Under the pieces are notes generated by a model. The model was not told the origin of the DNA, ran no database searches, and was given only the letters and a program-made list of their open reading frames with translations. Shown one piece after another: positions 30,708-41,954 of a stretch of 64,000 nucleotides of DNA. The number at the start of each line of letters is the position of its first letter. Within the stretch, counting starts at the first letter, position 1. Location of the stretch: the NCBI GenBank assembly GCA_963383645.1, contig OY726572.1, positions 64,890,738 through 64,954,737 of the forward strand. Reading direction: 5' to 3'. The DNA comes from Muscardinus avellanarius. Lineage: Eukaryota > Chordata > Mammalia > Rodentia > Gliridae. The position numbers were made by a program, and so were the translations under genes.

Positions 30708-30941
30708 ATTTTTTTTTATTTTATTTTATTTTATTTTTTTTGGTACTGGGGGTGGAACCCAGAGGCTTTCTACCTTTGGGCTATACTCCCAGACCTATTT
30801 TATATTTTATTTGGAAACAGGGTCTCACTAAGTTGCTGAGAGCCTCACTAAGTAGCTGAGGCTGGCCTCGAATCTGTGCGATCCTCCTGTCTCAGCCTCC
30901 CAAGCGTGGGGATTACAAGTGTGTGCCACCACGCCCGGCCT

Positions 30942-30979
<38 letters not shown>

Positions 30980-31175
30980 GGTACTGGGGATGGAACCCAG
31001 GGGCATTCTACCTCTGAGCTACAACCCTAGCCGTATTTTTTATTCTTTATTTTGAAACCGGGTCTCACTGAGTTGTAAAGGGCCTCACTAAGTAGCTGAG
31101 GCTGTTCGCAAACAGTGATCCTCCTGTCTCAGCCTCCCAAATGCTGGGATTACAAGCTGCACCACCACTCCTAGC
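30708..31175 (-). mobile_element. A/D SINE with a C SINE in its tail
   Basis: The TSD tgagaactatata (30695-30707, 31176-31188) frames both. The inner C copy (30713-30940) lies in the poly(T) of the outer copy (30941-31175). Confidence 0.88.
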
Positions 31176-31271
31176 TGAGAACTATATACAATTTATAACA
31201 TCAATGAGTTAAGATACTTCTGGCTGCAGGTGACAAAAATCCAAATTATACTTTCATAAGAAAAGAAAAAA

Positions 31272-31857
31272 GGCTGGGCGTGGTGGCACACATCTGTCAT
31301 CCTAGTGCTTGGGAGGCTGTAACAGGAGGATGAAGGCCAGCGAAGACCTGCAGCAACTTAGCGAGACCTTTAAAAATAAATATAGGGCCGGGCGTGGTGG
31401 TGCACGCTTGTAATCCCCGTGCTTGGGAGGCGGAGACAGGAGGATCGCTCAGGTTCGAAGCCAGCCGCGCGCTGGGTTAGGAGACCCTGTTTCCAAATAA
31501 AATGTAAAAATAGGTCTGGGAGTGTAGCCCAGAGGTAGAAGGGCTTCCAGGAACCCCAGTACCACCAAAAAATAAAGTAAAATAAAATAAAAAATAAATA
31601 AAAATAAATATAGGGCCGGGCGTGGTGGCACACGCCTATAATCCCAGCATTTGGGAGGCTGAGACCGGAGGATCACAGTTCCGGGACAGCCTCACTACTT
31701 AGTGAGGCCCTTCGCAACTCAGTGAGACCCTGTTTCAAAAATCCAAAATAAAAAGTCTTAAAAAATAGGGCTGGGGGTATAGCCCAGAGGTAAAATGCCC
31801 CTGGGCTCCATCCCCAGTATCACAAAAAGTTAATTAATTAATTAATTTAAAAAGAGA
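31272..31857 (+). mobile_element. Three stacked SINEs
   Basis: A truncated B1 (31272-31385), a B' copy (31387-31615) and an A copy (31616-31857). aaataaatataggg borders the middle copy on both sides. The last tail is (TTAA)n. Confidence 0.87.
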
Positions 31858-32130
31858 AGAAACTGCTCTGGGCCTGCATTAAGGAAACGTCCCTGTTGCA
31901 GCATTTTAAGGTGGGGTCAGATCCAGATACCCCAATGACACGTCTGTTCCCCAGTTCTCTCCGACGTGCAGCCCAGCCGTCATCTAGGTTGGCTGTGTTC
32001 TCGGGCGGTGGTCTTCTGAGGCCGTGATCTTCTCAGGGTGGTAAGAGGGTCCCCAGCAGCAAGAGGCTTACATTCTAGAGGACTGAGGAGGCCCAGCTGG
32101 AAAGAAAATAAGATTGTACTTCTTAGCAGT

Positions 32131-32139
32131 TGTGTGTGT

Positions 32140-32187
<48 letters not shown>
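32131..32187. repeat. (TG)n microsatellite
   Basis: Interrupted once by ta; it abuts the tail of the next minus SINE. Confidence 0.95.
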
Positions 32188-32191
<4 letters not shown>

Positions 32192-32380
32192 GGGGATTGA
32201 ACTCAGAGGCATTCTACCTCCGAGTTACACCCCCAATCCTATTTTATTTTTATTTTGAAACAGGGTCTCATTAGGTTAGTGAGAATCTCACTACTTGCTG
32301 AGGCTGTCCTCGAACCTGCCATCCTCCTGTCTCAGCCTCCCAAGTACTGGAATTACAGGCATACGCTACCATGATCAGCT
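32188..32380 (-). mobile_element. D SINE
   Basis: Minus dimer with the (TG)n occupying its tail. Confidence 0.85.
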
Positions 32381-32532
32381 ATTAGTAGTTCTAACAAGAA
32401 TTCAGAGAGGCCTCATTGGCCTGGATTTGGGCCCATGCCCAGGACAACTGTTGTTCTCTGACTGGAATAGTCCTGTGTCCTCCAAGGGATGGATTTACCC
32501 AACCAGAACTGGTTCTGAAAATGGGGAAAGAA

Positions 32533-32754
32533 GCCGGGCGTGGTGGCGCACGCTTGTAATCTCAGCATTCGGGAGGCTGAGACCGGAGGATCGCGGTTCG
32601 CAGACAGCCTCAGCTACTTAGTGAGGCCCTTTACAACTTAGTGAGACCCTGTTTCAAAATAAAGAATAAAAAAAATAGGGCAGGGGGTGTAGCTCAGAGG
32701 TCAAATGCCCCTGGGTTCCATCCCCAGACCCACAAAGAAAAAAGAAAAAAAAAA
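32533..32754 (+). mobile_element. A SINE
   Basis: Full dimer. TSD gggaaagaag / gggaaagagg. Confidence 0.9.
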
Positions 32755-32862
32755 ACAGGGAAAGAGGTGGCTTCCCCAAAGGAAAAGTAAAGTGCTCTTG
32801 CCTAAGAAAAGAGATTGCATGCTGGACAAAGCCCACTGACCTCTATGCTGGACAGAGCCTGC

Positions 32863-33037
32863 TGACCTCTACTGTTCTCAAAGTTTGCTGGAACAGTGGA
32901 TGTTCAGAGTACAACAGGCTCTTCCACTGCCCAGGCCCTCCGCCCTGAGACCTGAGCAAAGGGCTGTGTGTGTGCTGGCTAGACTCACCCTGCTAGGAGA
33001 CTTTGGCTTCTTTAGGATACTCACTGGAGTCTTACTA
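32863..33037 (+). repeat. Copy 2 of an unassigned direct duplication
   Basis: Same order of blocks as 30420-30592, same orientation, ending around 'ttctttaggatactcac'. Immediately upstream a partial extra copy of 'ctgacctctatgctggacag' precedes it. Confidence 0.75.
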
Positions 33038-33172
33038 CTTATTAGGTCTCTGCTCAATAGTTTTCAAGGCCCAAGATTTCCGGGAAGACTTTTCTCAACC
33101 CCTCTTTGACCCGAAATGATGTATTCGACTTACTCATCAGTGGCATGGCTGGGAAGGCTGCAGGTCTTTGGC

Positions 33173-33174
<2 letters not shown>

Positions 33175-33207
<33 letters not shown>
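33175..33207. repeat. (GT)n microsatellite
   Basis: Joined to the tail of the following minus SINE. Confidence 0.95.
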
Positions 33208-33210
<3 letters not shown>

Positions 33211-33405
33211 TGTTGGGAACTGAACCCAGGGGCATTCTACCTCCGAGCTACACCCCCAGCCCAATTTTTTATTCTTTATTTTGAATCAGGCTCTCACTGA
33301 GTTGCAGAGGGCCTCACTAGGCAGCTGAGGCTGTCCGCGAACCGGGATCCTCCTGTCTCAGCCTTCCAAGTACTGGGATTACAAGAGTGTGCCACCACGC
33401 CCGGC
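33208..33405 (-). mobile_element. A/D SINE
   Basis: Minus full dimer. Confidence 0.87.
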
Positions 33406-34263
33406 TTTGCTTTTTGGCTTTTTAACCAACATCCTTGGGTTCTGTGTGAGTCATAGGAGGAAAACGTATGAGCCCTTTTCGGGGGGAAGTTTTGCTTCCC
33501 TCTTAGAGTCTGAACTGAAAGTGGCTTCTACTGGGCAGAAAGAGGAATCGCGTGATCGTTCATGGGGCATCCAGAGAGCAGGACCCTGGAGGCCCAAGTT
33601 AAACGTTCTGAGTTACAGAAGTCACCAATCAGATGGCAACTGCACCCATCCTGCCCTTGGGCAAGCTTTAAAGTTGCCTGGATCCCCCGTCCCAAGAAGC
33701 CCAGTGGCCTCTCCAGCATCTCCGCACGCTCCCGCAGCGGATGCCCTTGGCACTGACGCCAGCTGCTGCTGGGGTTTGAGCTCATCTCGCCTCCCAAGGC
33801 CAGTCTCTTCCCTCTGCTCTAAGCTGTCCCAGATGTGGGGCTCAGCTCTTTCTCCATGCTTTACTCCAAAGAGAAAACAATTTACACAAACTCACTCAAA
33901 ACACTGTGTGTTCATCAGATTTCCCCGAAGGTCTGAAGAGACGGAGGGTTTTACATTGCCATGCTGCTTGGTCCGTTCACCTTCGTGACATGCTCCTTAC
34001 GCTGGAGGGTGGCGAGGGCTAGGTTCCCTTTGTATTACTGAGAGAGACTTAACTCTCCATCGCCCTTTCGGAGCTGGAGCCCACCTGGAACATCACTCTA
34101 GGCTCTACGCTTTATCAGAAACAAAGTTTTGAACTTTCCCTCTCACCACGACCCCCGTGGTAAAGGGAACGAAATTATTTCCTCCCTGCAATAAATGAGA
34201 ATTATATCTATCGTCCTTTTTCAGAAGCAGAGCTAGCCACAATTTTTGTTTTAAAGAATTTTG
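33406..34263. other. Unique sequence with a 199-residue open frame
   Basis: About 860 bp without recognised repeats. The plus frame 33389-33988 starts inside a SINE, has no known motif and is low in codon-like structure, so I do not call it a gene. 'caccaatcag' (33624) is a CCAAT box by sequence only. Confidence 0.35.
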
Positions 34264-34327
34264 TGTGGGGTGGGGACTGGGGATGGAACCCAGGGGCATT
34301 CTACCTCTGAGCTACACCCACAACCCT

Positions 34328-34396
<69 letters not shown>

Positions 34397-34838
34397 GTAC
34401 TGGGGTTCCTGGCTCCCAGACCTATTTTATATTTTTTGAAACAGGGTCTCTTAAGCCAGCGCGGCTGGCTTCGAACCTGTGTGATCCTCCTGTTTCCGCC
34501 TCCCAAGCGCAGGGATTACAAGTGTGCGCCACCACGCCCGGCTTGTTCTTTATTTTTTTGAAACAGGGTCTCACTGAAGTTGCAAAGGGCCTCACTAAGT
34601 ACTGAGACTGTCTGCAAACCCAGATCCTGCCGTCTCAGCCTCACAAATGCTAGGACTACAAACATGTGTCACCATGCTTGGCTCCCCAGCCCTACTTTTT
34701 CTTCTTTATTTTGAAACAGGGTCTCACTGAGTTGCAAAGGGCCTCACTAAGCAGCTGAGGCTGTCCACAACCACGATCCTCCTGTCTCAGCCTCCCAAAT
34801 GCTGGGATTACAAGCGTGCACCACCATACCCAGCCTAT
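34264..34838 (-). mobile_element. SINE cluster around a (TC)n run
   Basis: ID half (34266-34328), (TC)n (34332-34393), a shortened B copy (34393-34543), then two B1 halves (34544-34684 and 34690-34838). It fits several insertions at linkers of older copies. Confidence 0.78.
34332..34393. repeat. (TC)n microsatellite
   Basis: A pure TC run of about 62 bp between the ID half of one SINE and the tail of the next. Confidence 0.95.
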
Positions 34839-35268
34839 TTTTTATTTTATTTGTTTATTTTTTTATTTATTTGTTTATTTATTTATTTATGGGTCTGGGT
34901 ATGAAACCCAGACCCATAAATAAATATATTTTGAAACAGGGTCTCACTAAGTTGAGGATGGCCTCACTAAATAGCTGAGGCTGTCCGCGAACTGTGATCC
35001 TCCAGCCTCAGTCTCCCAAATGCTGGGATTACAAGCGTGCGCCACCACACCCGGCTATTTTATTTTATTTTATTGCAGTACTGGGGATGGAACCCAGGGA
35101 CATTCTACCTCCAAGCTATACCCCAGCTCAATTTTTTATTCTTTGTTTTGAAACAGGGTCTCACTGAGTTGCAAAGGGCTTTACTAAGTAGCTGAGGCTG
35201 CGAACAGCGATCCTCCGGCCTCAGTCTCCCAAATGCTGGGATTACAAACGTGCGCCACCATGCCCGGC
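34839..35268 (-). mobile_element. SINE B1 half with hairpin, then a full SINE
   Basis: A (TTTA)-rich tail leads into the 34880-34926 palindrome, then straight into a B1 half (34927-35056). A separate full minus copy occupies 35073-35268. Confidence 0.8.
34880..34926. repeat. Perfect inverted repeat, 21-bp arms, 5-nt loop
   Basis: 34880-34900 is the exact reverse complement of 34906-34926, with loop atgaa. The left arm is tail plus 'gggtctgggt' of a minus A-type SINE. The right arm is the same end in plus orientation. Confidence 0.97.
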
Positions 35269-35836
35269 CCACATGTGGTCTTTTAAAGAAATGTCTATTG
35301 CACCGTTCCACGTAAACGCTCCAACTCAGAGAAGAGCTTATGTAACAAGTTTCAAAGCGCCCATTTGACCACTGACACTGAGAGCGTGATTGCGGAAAGC
35401 AACGCTTCTGTCCTGGAGGCTGCCTAGCCTTGAAAGACAAGGGGCTGTGTATATCTGTGCACCTTATGACGAATGCCTGCTGCTTCCAGGCTGGAGCTCT
35501 GACACTCAAACCTCAATGAAATACGGGAAACTAGAGTGAGCTCCCAGGTCTCCTTTCACCCGGGTTTGTGGGACCAAGAGAGGCAAGGGCACATTCGAGG
35601 CACAGGCTTCCTCCCACAGCTGCGAGCCCTGCCTTCCGGGCCACTCTGCCCTCACATCCCCTGCTAAGGATGGAGCCTGCGAGGGCTCACACAGGCCCTT
35701 TGTCAGAGGCCGGGCAGGGAACTAGAAGGAATCCTGACTTTGTTGTGATGAACGCAACTGCCAGCAGCTTAAGGAGGGGTAGGAGGTCCCTGGTTTATAA
35801 TACCAAATTATACTAATAAGAAGAGGAGGAAACAGG
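35269..35836. other. Unique sequence, no gene seen
   Basis: SINE-free, moderately GC-rich. The plus frame 35568-35816 and the minus frame 35105-35509 are unsupported, and the latter runs into a SINE. Confidence 0.4.
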
Positions 35837-36265
35837 GCCTGGTGGCCTGCACTTGTAGTCCCAGCACTTGGGAGGCTGAGACAGGAGGATCGCAGGTTCA
35901 ATGCCAGCCTCAGTCGCTTAGTGAGGTCCTCTGCAACTGAGTGAGGCCCTTTTTCAAAATAAAGAATAAGCCCGACGTAGTGGTGCACGCTTGTAATCCC
36001 AGCATTTGGGAGACTGAAACAGGAGGATCGAGGTTCGCAGACACCCTCAGCTACTTAGTGAGGCCCTTTAGAACTTAGTGAGGCCCTGTAGCAAAATAAA
36101 GAATAAAAATAGGACTGGGAGTGTAGCTCGGAGGTAGAATGCCCCTCGGTTCCATCCCCAGTACTGCAAAAAAAAAAAAAAGTATAAAAAAAATAGGGCT
36201 GGGGTGCAGCTTGGAGGTAGAATGTCCCTGGATTCAATTCCCCAATGCAAAAAAAAAAAAAAAAA
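35837..36265 (+). mobile_element. SINE with another in its linker
   Basis: Outer B1 (35837-35969), inner full copy (35970-36180) inserted at caaaataaagaataa, outer ID half (36195-36265). Confidence 0.87.
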
Positions 36266-36311
36266 AAAGGAAGAAGCCAAAGAATAAATCTCTTATCTTA
36301 TTTAAGAGAAA

Positions 36312-36673
36312 GGCAAGTACATACTTGTAACCCAGTACTTGGGAGGCTGAGACAGGAAGATCACAGGTTGGAGGACAGCCTCCGCAAGTGATAAGACTCT
36401 CCACAACCCTGGGCCTTTGCTTGCAGGTACAAGAAGCAGGTGTGCCTTCTTGTAAGCAAAATCCATTTGGCCACTAGGTTTTTTTTTTTTTGGTTTTGTT
36501 TTGCTTTTTTGTTTGTTTTTTAACTGCTTGGGTTCAGAGTAGACCAGTGCTAATGTGTGAGAATGGAAACTTCTTAAAAGTTTCTTTTAAGTAAGATCCT
36601 GTTTCAAAATAAAAATCAAATAGGGCTGAGGGTTAGCTTGGAGGTAGAATGCCTCTGGGCTCAATCCCCAGTA

Positions 36674-36719
<46 letters not shown>

Positions 36720-36725
36720 ACAAAA
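36312..36725 (+). mobile_element. D SINE split by non-SINE sequence
   Basis: B1 half to about 36407; it resumes at 'aagtaagatcctg' (36589) with linker, ID half and a (CA)n tail. The 180-bp insert is one arm of an inverted duplication. Confidence 0.85.
36408..36590 (+). repeat. Left arm of an inverted duplication
   Basis: Its reverse complement is found at about 37437-37785. Matching blocks include 'gaagcaggtgtgccttct', 'gcaaaatccatttggccact', a T-rich core and 'ggaaacttcttaaaag'. By eye about 85-90% alike outside the T-rich core. Confidence 0.9.
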
Positions 36726-36761
36726 GAACCATTGCATACTACTTAAAAAATACTGAAACAG

Positions 36762-36932
36762 GCCAGGTGTGTTGGTGCATACCTGTAATGCCAGCACTTG
36801 GAGGCTAAGACAGGAGGAACACAGGTTCAAGATCAGCATCAGCAACTTAGAAAGACTGTTTTAAAAAAAAAATTAAAAGGGCTTGGGATATAGCTTGGAG
36901 GTAGAATGCCTTTGGGTTTAATCCTCAATACC

Positions 36933-36965
<33 letters not shown>
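36762..36965 (+). mobile_element. Old D SINE
   Basis: Diverged dimer with a poly(A)/(GAAAA)n tail; gaaacag on both sides. Confidence 0.82.
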
Positions 36966-36966
<1 letters not shown>

Positions 36967-37436
36967 GAAACAGTGAAACGGGAGCAGGGTGCCGTAAGAT
37001 CTAAGCCACACGACCTCTTCTGCTTAGGTTCCTGTGGTGAAATGGCTGGTTAGCCAATTATTTCTGAGCTGTTCATGTCTGGCTTTATAGCCAGGGTGGT
37101 AGTGAAAACCGATAAACAGGGGGGGGGGGGCAAAAAGAACTGTAGAGATTTTTGTTTGTTTGTTTCAGCTATTCAGAGGTTTCCTTTTTAAATGTTCGGG
37201 GTCATGGGACTCACAATGTTGAAGGAATCCTGAAGCACTGAAAACCCCAAACCATCTTTATGAACAATGATCTGAGTATTTTCAGACTCTTTCAAACTAT
37301 GTGTGCTTTAGGGCATTATTTGCTGTCACCATGAAGGGAATGACTGAACACAGCCCAGGAAAAATAAACGCCAGACCCCAAAGGAATAGAAAGGCTCAAG
37401 AGTCCAACTGACTCCAGGAGTTTTACGCAAGAAGCT

Positions 37437-37692
37437 TTTAAGAAGTTTCCATTCAGCCTCTCACACATTAGCACTGGCCCACTCTGAACTCAAGCAGTTA
37501 AAAAAAAAAAAAAAAAAAAGCCGGGCGTGGTGGCGCACGCTTGTAATCCCCGCGCTTGGGAGGCGGAGACAGGAGGATCGCGCAGGTTCGAAGCCAGCCG
37601 TGCTGGCTTAAGAGGCCCTGTTTCAAAAATATAAAATAGGTCTGGGAGTGTAGCCCGGAGGTAGAAGGGCTTCCAGGAACCCCAGTACCACC

Positions 37693-37723
<31 letters not shown>

Positions 37724-37785
37724 GTGGCCAAGTAGATTTTGCCTACCAGAAGGAACACCTGCTTCTTCTACCTGCAAACAAAAGC
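37437..37785 (-). repeat. Right arm of the inverted duplication
   Basis: Reverse complement of 36408-36590, split by a B SINE at its A-rich core. The SINE is absent from the left arm, so it entered after duplication or only at this copy. Confidence 0.9.
37520..37719 (+). mobile_element. B SINE
   Basis: Near-consensus copy inside the A-run of the right arm. Its own poly(A) merges with the target A-run, so the TSD cannot be read. Confidence 0.92.
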
Positions 37786-37987
37786 CCAGGACTGTGGAAA
37801 TCATCCCACCCGGCCAGAACTAACCCCGGGAACCCCCTTAAGCCTCCACATCATTTAAGCAGGCAAGGTAGAAAGCGTGCCAGAAAAACAGTCCTGGCTC
37901 CCTTCCCTCTAGCTGAAACGCAGTGCTACTTTAGGAATTTGCTTTCTAGCAAGTTTCAAAAAAAAAAAAAGAAAGGGGCTGGGGTTG

Positions 37988-38393
37988 AGTCAGGTGTGGT
38001 GGTGCATATTTGTAATCCCAGTACGAGGAAGGCTGAGAGGCGGCAGAATCGCAGGTTTGCAGCCAGCCTCAGCAACACAAGGCCACCAAGAGCGAGACCC
38101 TGCTTGGTTGTTTTTTGTTTGTTTGTTTGGTGGTACTGGGGTTCCTGGAAGCCCTTCTACCTCCAGGATACACTCCCAGACCTATTTTATACTTTTTTTT
38201 ATTTTTGGAAACAGGGTCTCTTAAGCCAGCGGGGCTGGCTTCAAACCAGCGTGATCCTCCTGTCTCCGCCTCCCAAGCGCGGGGATTACAAGAGTGTGCC
38301 ACCACGCCCGGCCCGTGAGACCCTGTTTGAAAAAAATTAAAATAAAACTTGGGGGTGTAACTCAGAGGAAGAATGCGCTTGGGCTAAATCCTC

Positions 38394-38444
<51 letters not shown>

Positions 38445-38488
38445 CTAGGGATGTATCTAGGAGATAGAATGTCCCTGGATTCAAATCC

Positions 38489-38534
<46 letters not shown>
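37988..38534 (+). mobile_element. D SINE with a minus B SINE and two ID tails
   Basis: B1 half 37988-38106; minus B copy 38107-38313 with TSD cgagaccctgcttg / tgagaccctgtttg; then ID-(CA)n-ID-(CA)n (38340-38441, 38442-38534). Confidence 0.88.
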
Positions 38535-38535
<1 letters not shown>

Positions 38536-39231
38536 ACTCTTAAAACCTTAACAACAACAAAAAATCCTTCCTTTGCCAAGGCCGTACTGAACAACCACGC
38601 TCCTCTTCATGCTGAGGTCACCAGGAGCTGGGCCACCTTCTGCCTTTCTGCCTCAAGTCAGACCCTGTGCAGGGTCATGACCTCCTAGATCTCTTCCTCG
38701 CCTCATCTTTTCCTCTATAGCTTCTGTTCTTTACCTCCATTGTTATATCCGGTTCCCAACAGCCCCTCCCCGTCACTCTGCCGGTCCTCTCCTGGACTCA
38801 CTTCTTTCTCTGGCCAGCTAGAGCACTAGGTCTCCTACCAATGCTCCTGGCCCCTTATCCCACCTTCCACTGGCCCCACAACACACAGCTCCTGTCTGAA
38901 CGCAGATGCCCCTGCTCCGAGCTCCACTTGCTACACGCTGCTAAAACAACAGCTGATCCTGAGGGCAGCTTCCTCTGCAGAGCCGTCTCCACCACTGGCG
39001 GAGCTTCAGGACTGCCCGGCTACCTGCTTATATGTGCCTCTGGTTGTAGCCACTGACACAAGGACTTGTGAAGCCATACCACTCACCCCCCTCTCCCAGG
39101 AGCTCCTAGTGATGACATCAACCTCTACAGAGAAAACAGAGCCCAGGGGAAGGAAACCCCGGCCGTCTCCAAAATCTTTACCAAATCACTCTGTCCTCTG
39201 CGTCTTTTGCTTTTATCAGTGAGACTTAAAA
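38535..39231. other. Unique pyrimidine-rich sequence, no gene seen
   Basis: About 700 bp, C/T-rich on the plus strand. Two overlapping plus frames (38841-39056, 39034-39222) have no recognisable motif. It may be an old unresolved repeat. Confidence 0.4.
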
Positions 39232-39320
39232 GTGGCAGCACACACCTGTAGTGTAGTCCCAACCACTCGATCCCAGAGTTCAAGGCTAGCCTGAACCATG
39301 TAGTAAAGCTCCATCTTGGG
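39232..39320 (+). mobile_element. Lone old B1 monomer
   Basis: 'gtggcagcacacacctgtag' then 'gttcaaggctagcctgaacc' and 'agtaaagctccatctt'; no ID half. Looks like a pre-dimer B1. Confidence 0.7.
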
Positions 39321-39434
39321 GGTGAAAAAAGTGCTCGCCAGAGATAAAGGCAAAAGGTGGAAAAGCAAAAGTGGTGATAGTGGTGGTGATGTTAATCTCA
39401 GGGTAGCCTGGTCCCTTGTTCAGTTCAAGGGTTT

Positions 39435-39629
39435 GTTTGTTTGTTTGTTTGTTTTGTGGTACTGGGGTTCCTGGAAGCCCTTTTCCCTCCGGGCTACACT
39501 CCCAGACCTTTTTTTTATTTCTTTGGAAACAGGGTCTCTTAAGCCAGCACGGCTGGCTAGGAACCTGCGCGATCCTCCTGTCTCAGCCTTCCAAGCGCGG
39601 GGATTACAAGCGTGCGCCACCACGCCCGG
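39435..39629 (-). mobile_element. B SINE
   Basis: (TTTG)n tail; exact TSD cagttcaaggg (39421-39431, 39630-39640). Confidence 0.93.
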
Positions 39630-39780
39630 CAGTTCAAGGGTTTTTTAATATATTTTGTTGATGTATTATACTTATAGTCTCACATCATAATTCAGTTCAA
39701 ATTTACACTTTCCACTAGTGCTCAGGATCCAGTATCCTCTCATCCCCAGGGGCCTTGTTCAACAATTTCTATTTCTCTTT

Positions 39781-40041
39781 TTTCTTTCTTTCTTTTTTCT
39801 TTTCTTTCTTTCTCTTTCTTTCTTTCTTTCTTTTCTTTTTTTTTTTTTTTTTTTGTGTGTGGTACTGGGGATGAAACCCAGAAGCATTACACCCCCAGCC
39901 TGATTTTATTTCTTATTTGGAAACAAGGTCTCACTAGGTTGATGAGCATCCCACTATTGTCTATGGCTGTCCTCAAACCTGCGATCCTCCTGTCTCAGCC
40001 TCCCAAGGACTGGATTATAGGCGGGCGCCACCACTCCCAGC
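39781..40041 (-). mobile_element. D SINE with a long pyrimidine tail
   Basis: A (CTTT)n-type tail of about 75 bp; exact TSD ttctatttctcttt at both ends. Confidence 0.9.
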
Positions 40042-40198
40042 TTCTATTTCTCTTTTCTATCCTCCACTTCTCCCTCTTTACTAGCTCTTTACCCACAGCA
40101 CAGGGACGTGCTTGGGGCTCAAAAAAATAGATTCATAACCTCTCTACAGCTCACATCCTCCTTCACTAACTCTCCTCACTTCTCAGGGATGCCTCTTG

Positions 40199-40427
40199 TT
40201 TGTTTGTTTGTTTGTATGTATGTTTGCCAGTCTGGGGATGGAACCCAGGGGCATTCGACCTCCTAGCTACACCCCCTGCCCTATTTTTTATTCTTTATTT
40301 TGAAACCGGGTCTCACCAAGTTGCAGAGGGCCTCACTGAGTAGCTGAGGCTGTCCGCGAACTGCGGTCCTCCTGGTCTCAGCCTCCTGAATGCTGGGATT
40401 ACAAGCGTGCGCCACCACGCCCGGCTA
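40199..40427 (-). mobile_element. A SINE
   Basis: (TTTG)n tail; exact 16-bp TSD tcagggatgcctcttg (40183-40198, 40428-40443). Confidence 0.95.
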
Positions 40428-40721
40428 TCAGGGATGCCTCTTGAAAGAGCGACCTCCCCCGTGGGCTCACACTGGTGCCTCCTGTTCGCTGGCTGCAGTC
40501 ACTGTTCAGTGCGAGAGTGAACTGCTCCAACTTACCAAAGGTTCTGCTCCTTGGAAAATTACTTTAGAGATTAGCAAAGAAGCACAGTGAATGAAAATAC
40601 ACTGCATTGCTATTAACTCAGAGTTTTAATAATATGAACAAAAATAGATTTTTCCTTTGTGTCAACAATATCTCTAGCTACAGTATTAGATTAGTTTGTA
40701 TTCTTTAAAATAAACCAATAA

Positions 40722-41022
40722 AGCCGAGCATGGTGGTGCATCTAAAATAATCTGAGCATCAAAATAAATAATGAAGAGCCGTCAAAATAAATAATGTGTC
40801 AAAAAAAATGAAGAATAAATAATGAAGAATAATGAACGCTTGTAATCCCAGCATTTGGGAGGCTGAGACCGGAGGATCGTGGTTTGCAGACAGCCTCAGC
40901 TACTTAGTGAGGCCCTTTGCAAATCAGTGAGACCTGGTTTCAAAATAAAGAATAAAAAATAGGGCAGGGGGTGTAGTTCGGAGGTCGAGTACCCCTGGGT
41001 TCCATCCCCAGACCCACAAATA
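40722..41022 (+). mobile_element. A SINE with AT-rich filler after its head
   Basis: The first ~18 bp of the B1 half are followed by about 95 bp of diverged 'aaataaataatgaa' units (40741-40836) before the rest of the dimer. Confidence 0.82.
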
Positions 41023-41035
41023 AATAAATAATGAA

Positions 41036-41690
41036 GCCAGGCATGGCGGTGCACACCTATAAACCCAATACTTGGGAGGCTGAGACAGAAGGACTGAAAG
41101 GTTCAAGGCCAGCTTCAGCAACTTTGTGAAAATCTGCTTTAAAGTAAAAAGGGATTAGCCAGGTAATGCTTGTTGTAATCCCAGCATTTGGGAGGCTGAA
41201 ACAGGAGGATTGCGAACAGTGGTTTGCAGACAGCCTCGGCTGCTTAATGAGGCCCTTTGCAACCAATGAGACCCTGTTTCAAAATAAAGAATAAAAAATA
41301 GGGCTGAAACGCTGGACGTGGTGGCGCACGCTTGTAATCCCCATGCTTGGGTGGCGGAGACCGGAGGATCGCACAGGTTCGAAACCAGCCTCACTGGATT
41401 AAGAGACCCTGTTTCCAAATAAAAATATAAAATAGGTCTGGGATTGTAGCCCGGAGGTAAAAGGGCTTCCAGGAACCCCAGTAGCACAAAAAAAAAAAAA
41501 AAAAAAAAAAAAAATAGGGCTGAGGGTGTAGTTCAGAGGTAGAATGCTCCTGGGTTCCATCCCCAGTACTGCAAATAATAATAATAATAATAATAATAAT
41601 AATTAATAATAATAATAGGACTGGGAGTATAGCTCAGAGACAGACTGCCCTTGGATTCAATCTTCAATATGATACACAAAAAAATTAATA
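41036..41690 (+). mobile_element. Three-level SINE nest
   Basis: B1 (41036-41150), B1 (41156-41303), full B copy (41311-41510), ID (41513-41575, then (AAT)n), ID (41619-41680). Pairing the halves from outside in gives three copies, each inserted at the linker of the last. Confidence 0.85.
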
Positions 41691-41738
41691 AATGGAGAAA
41701 TGGATCTTACAAGTACCTATCATAGAAAGCATGATTTT

Positions 41739-41940
41739 TTTCTTTTTTCTTTTTTTTTTTTTTTGGTGGTACTGAGGTTCCTGGAAGCCCTTCTACCTCT
41801 GGGCTACACTCCCAGACCTATTTTATATTTTTGAAACAGGGTCTCTTACGCCAGCGCGGCTGGCTTCGAACCCGCGCGGTCCTCCTGTCTCCGCCTCTCA
41901 AGCGGGGGGATTACAAGCGTGCGCCACCACGCCCGGCTTT
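41739..41940 (-). mobile_element. B SINE
   Basis: TSD gaaagcatgatttt (41725-41738, 41941-41954), exact. Confidence 0.94.
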
Positions 41941-41954
41941 GAAAGCATGATTTT

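Noticed and set aside
33389..33988. 199-codon plus frame
   Set aside because: Starts in a SINE, has no recognisable domain, and no splice or start context supports it.
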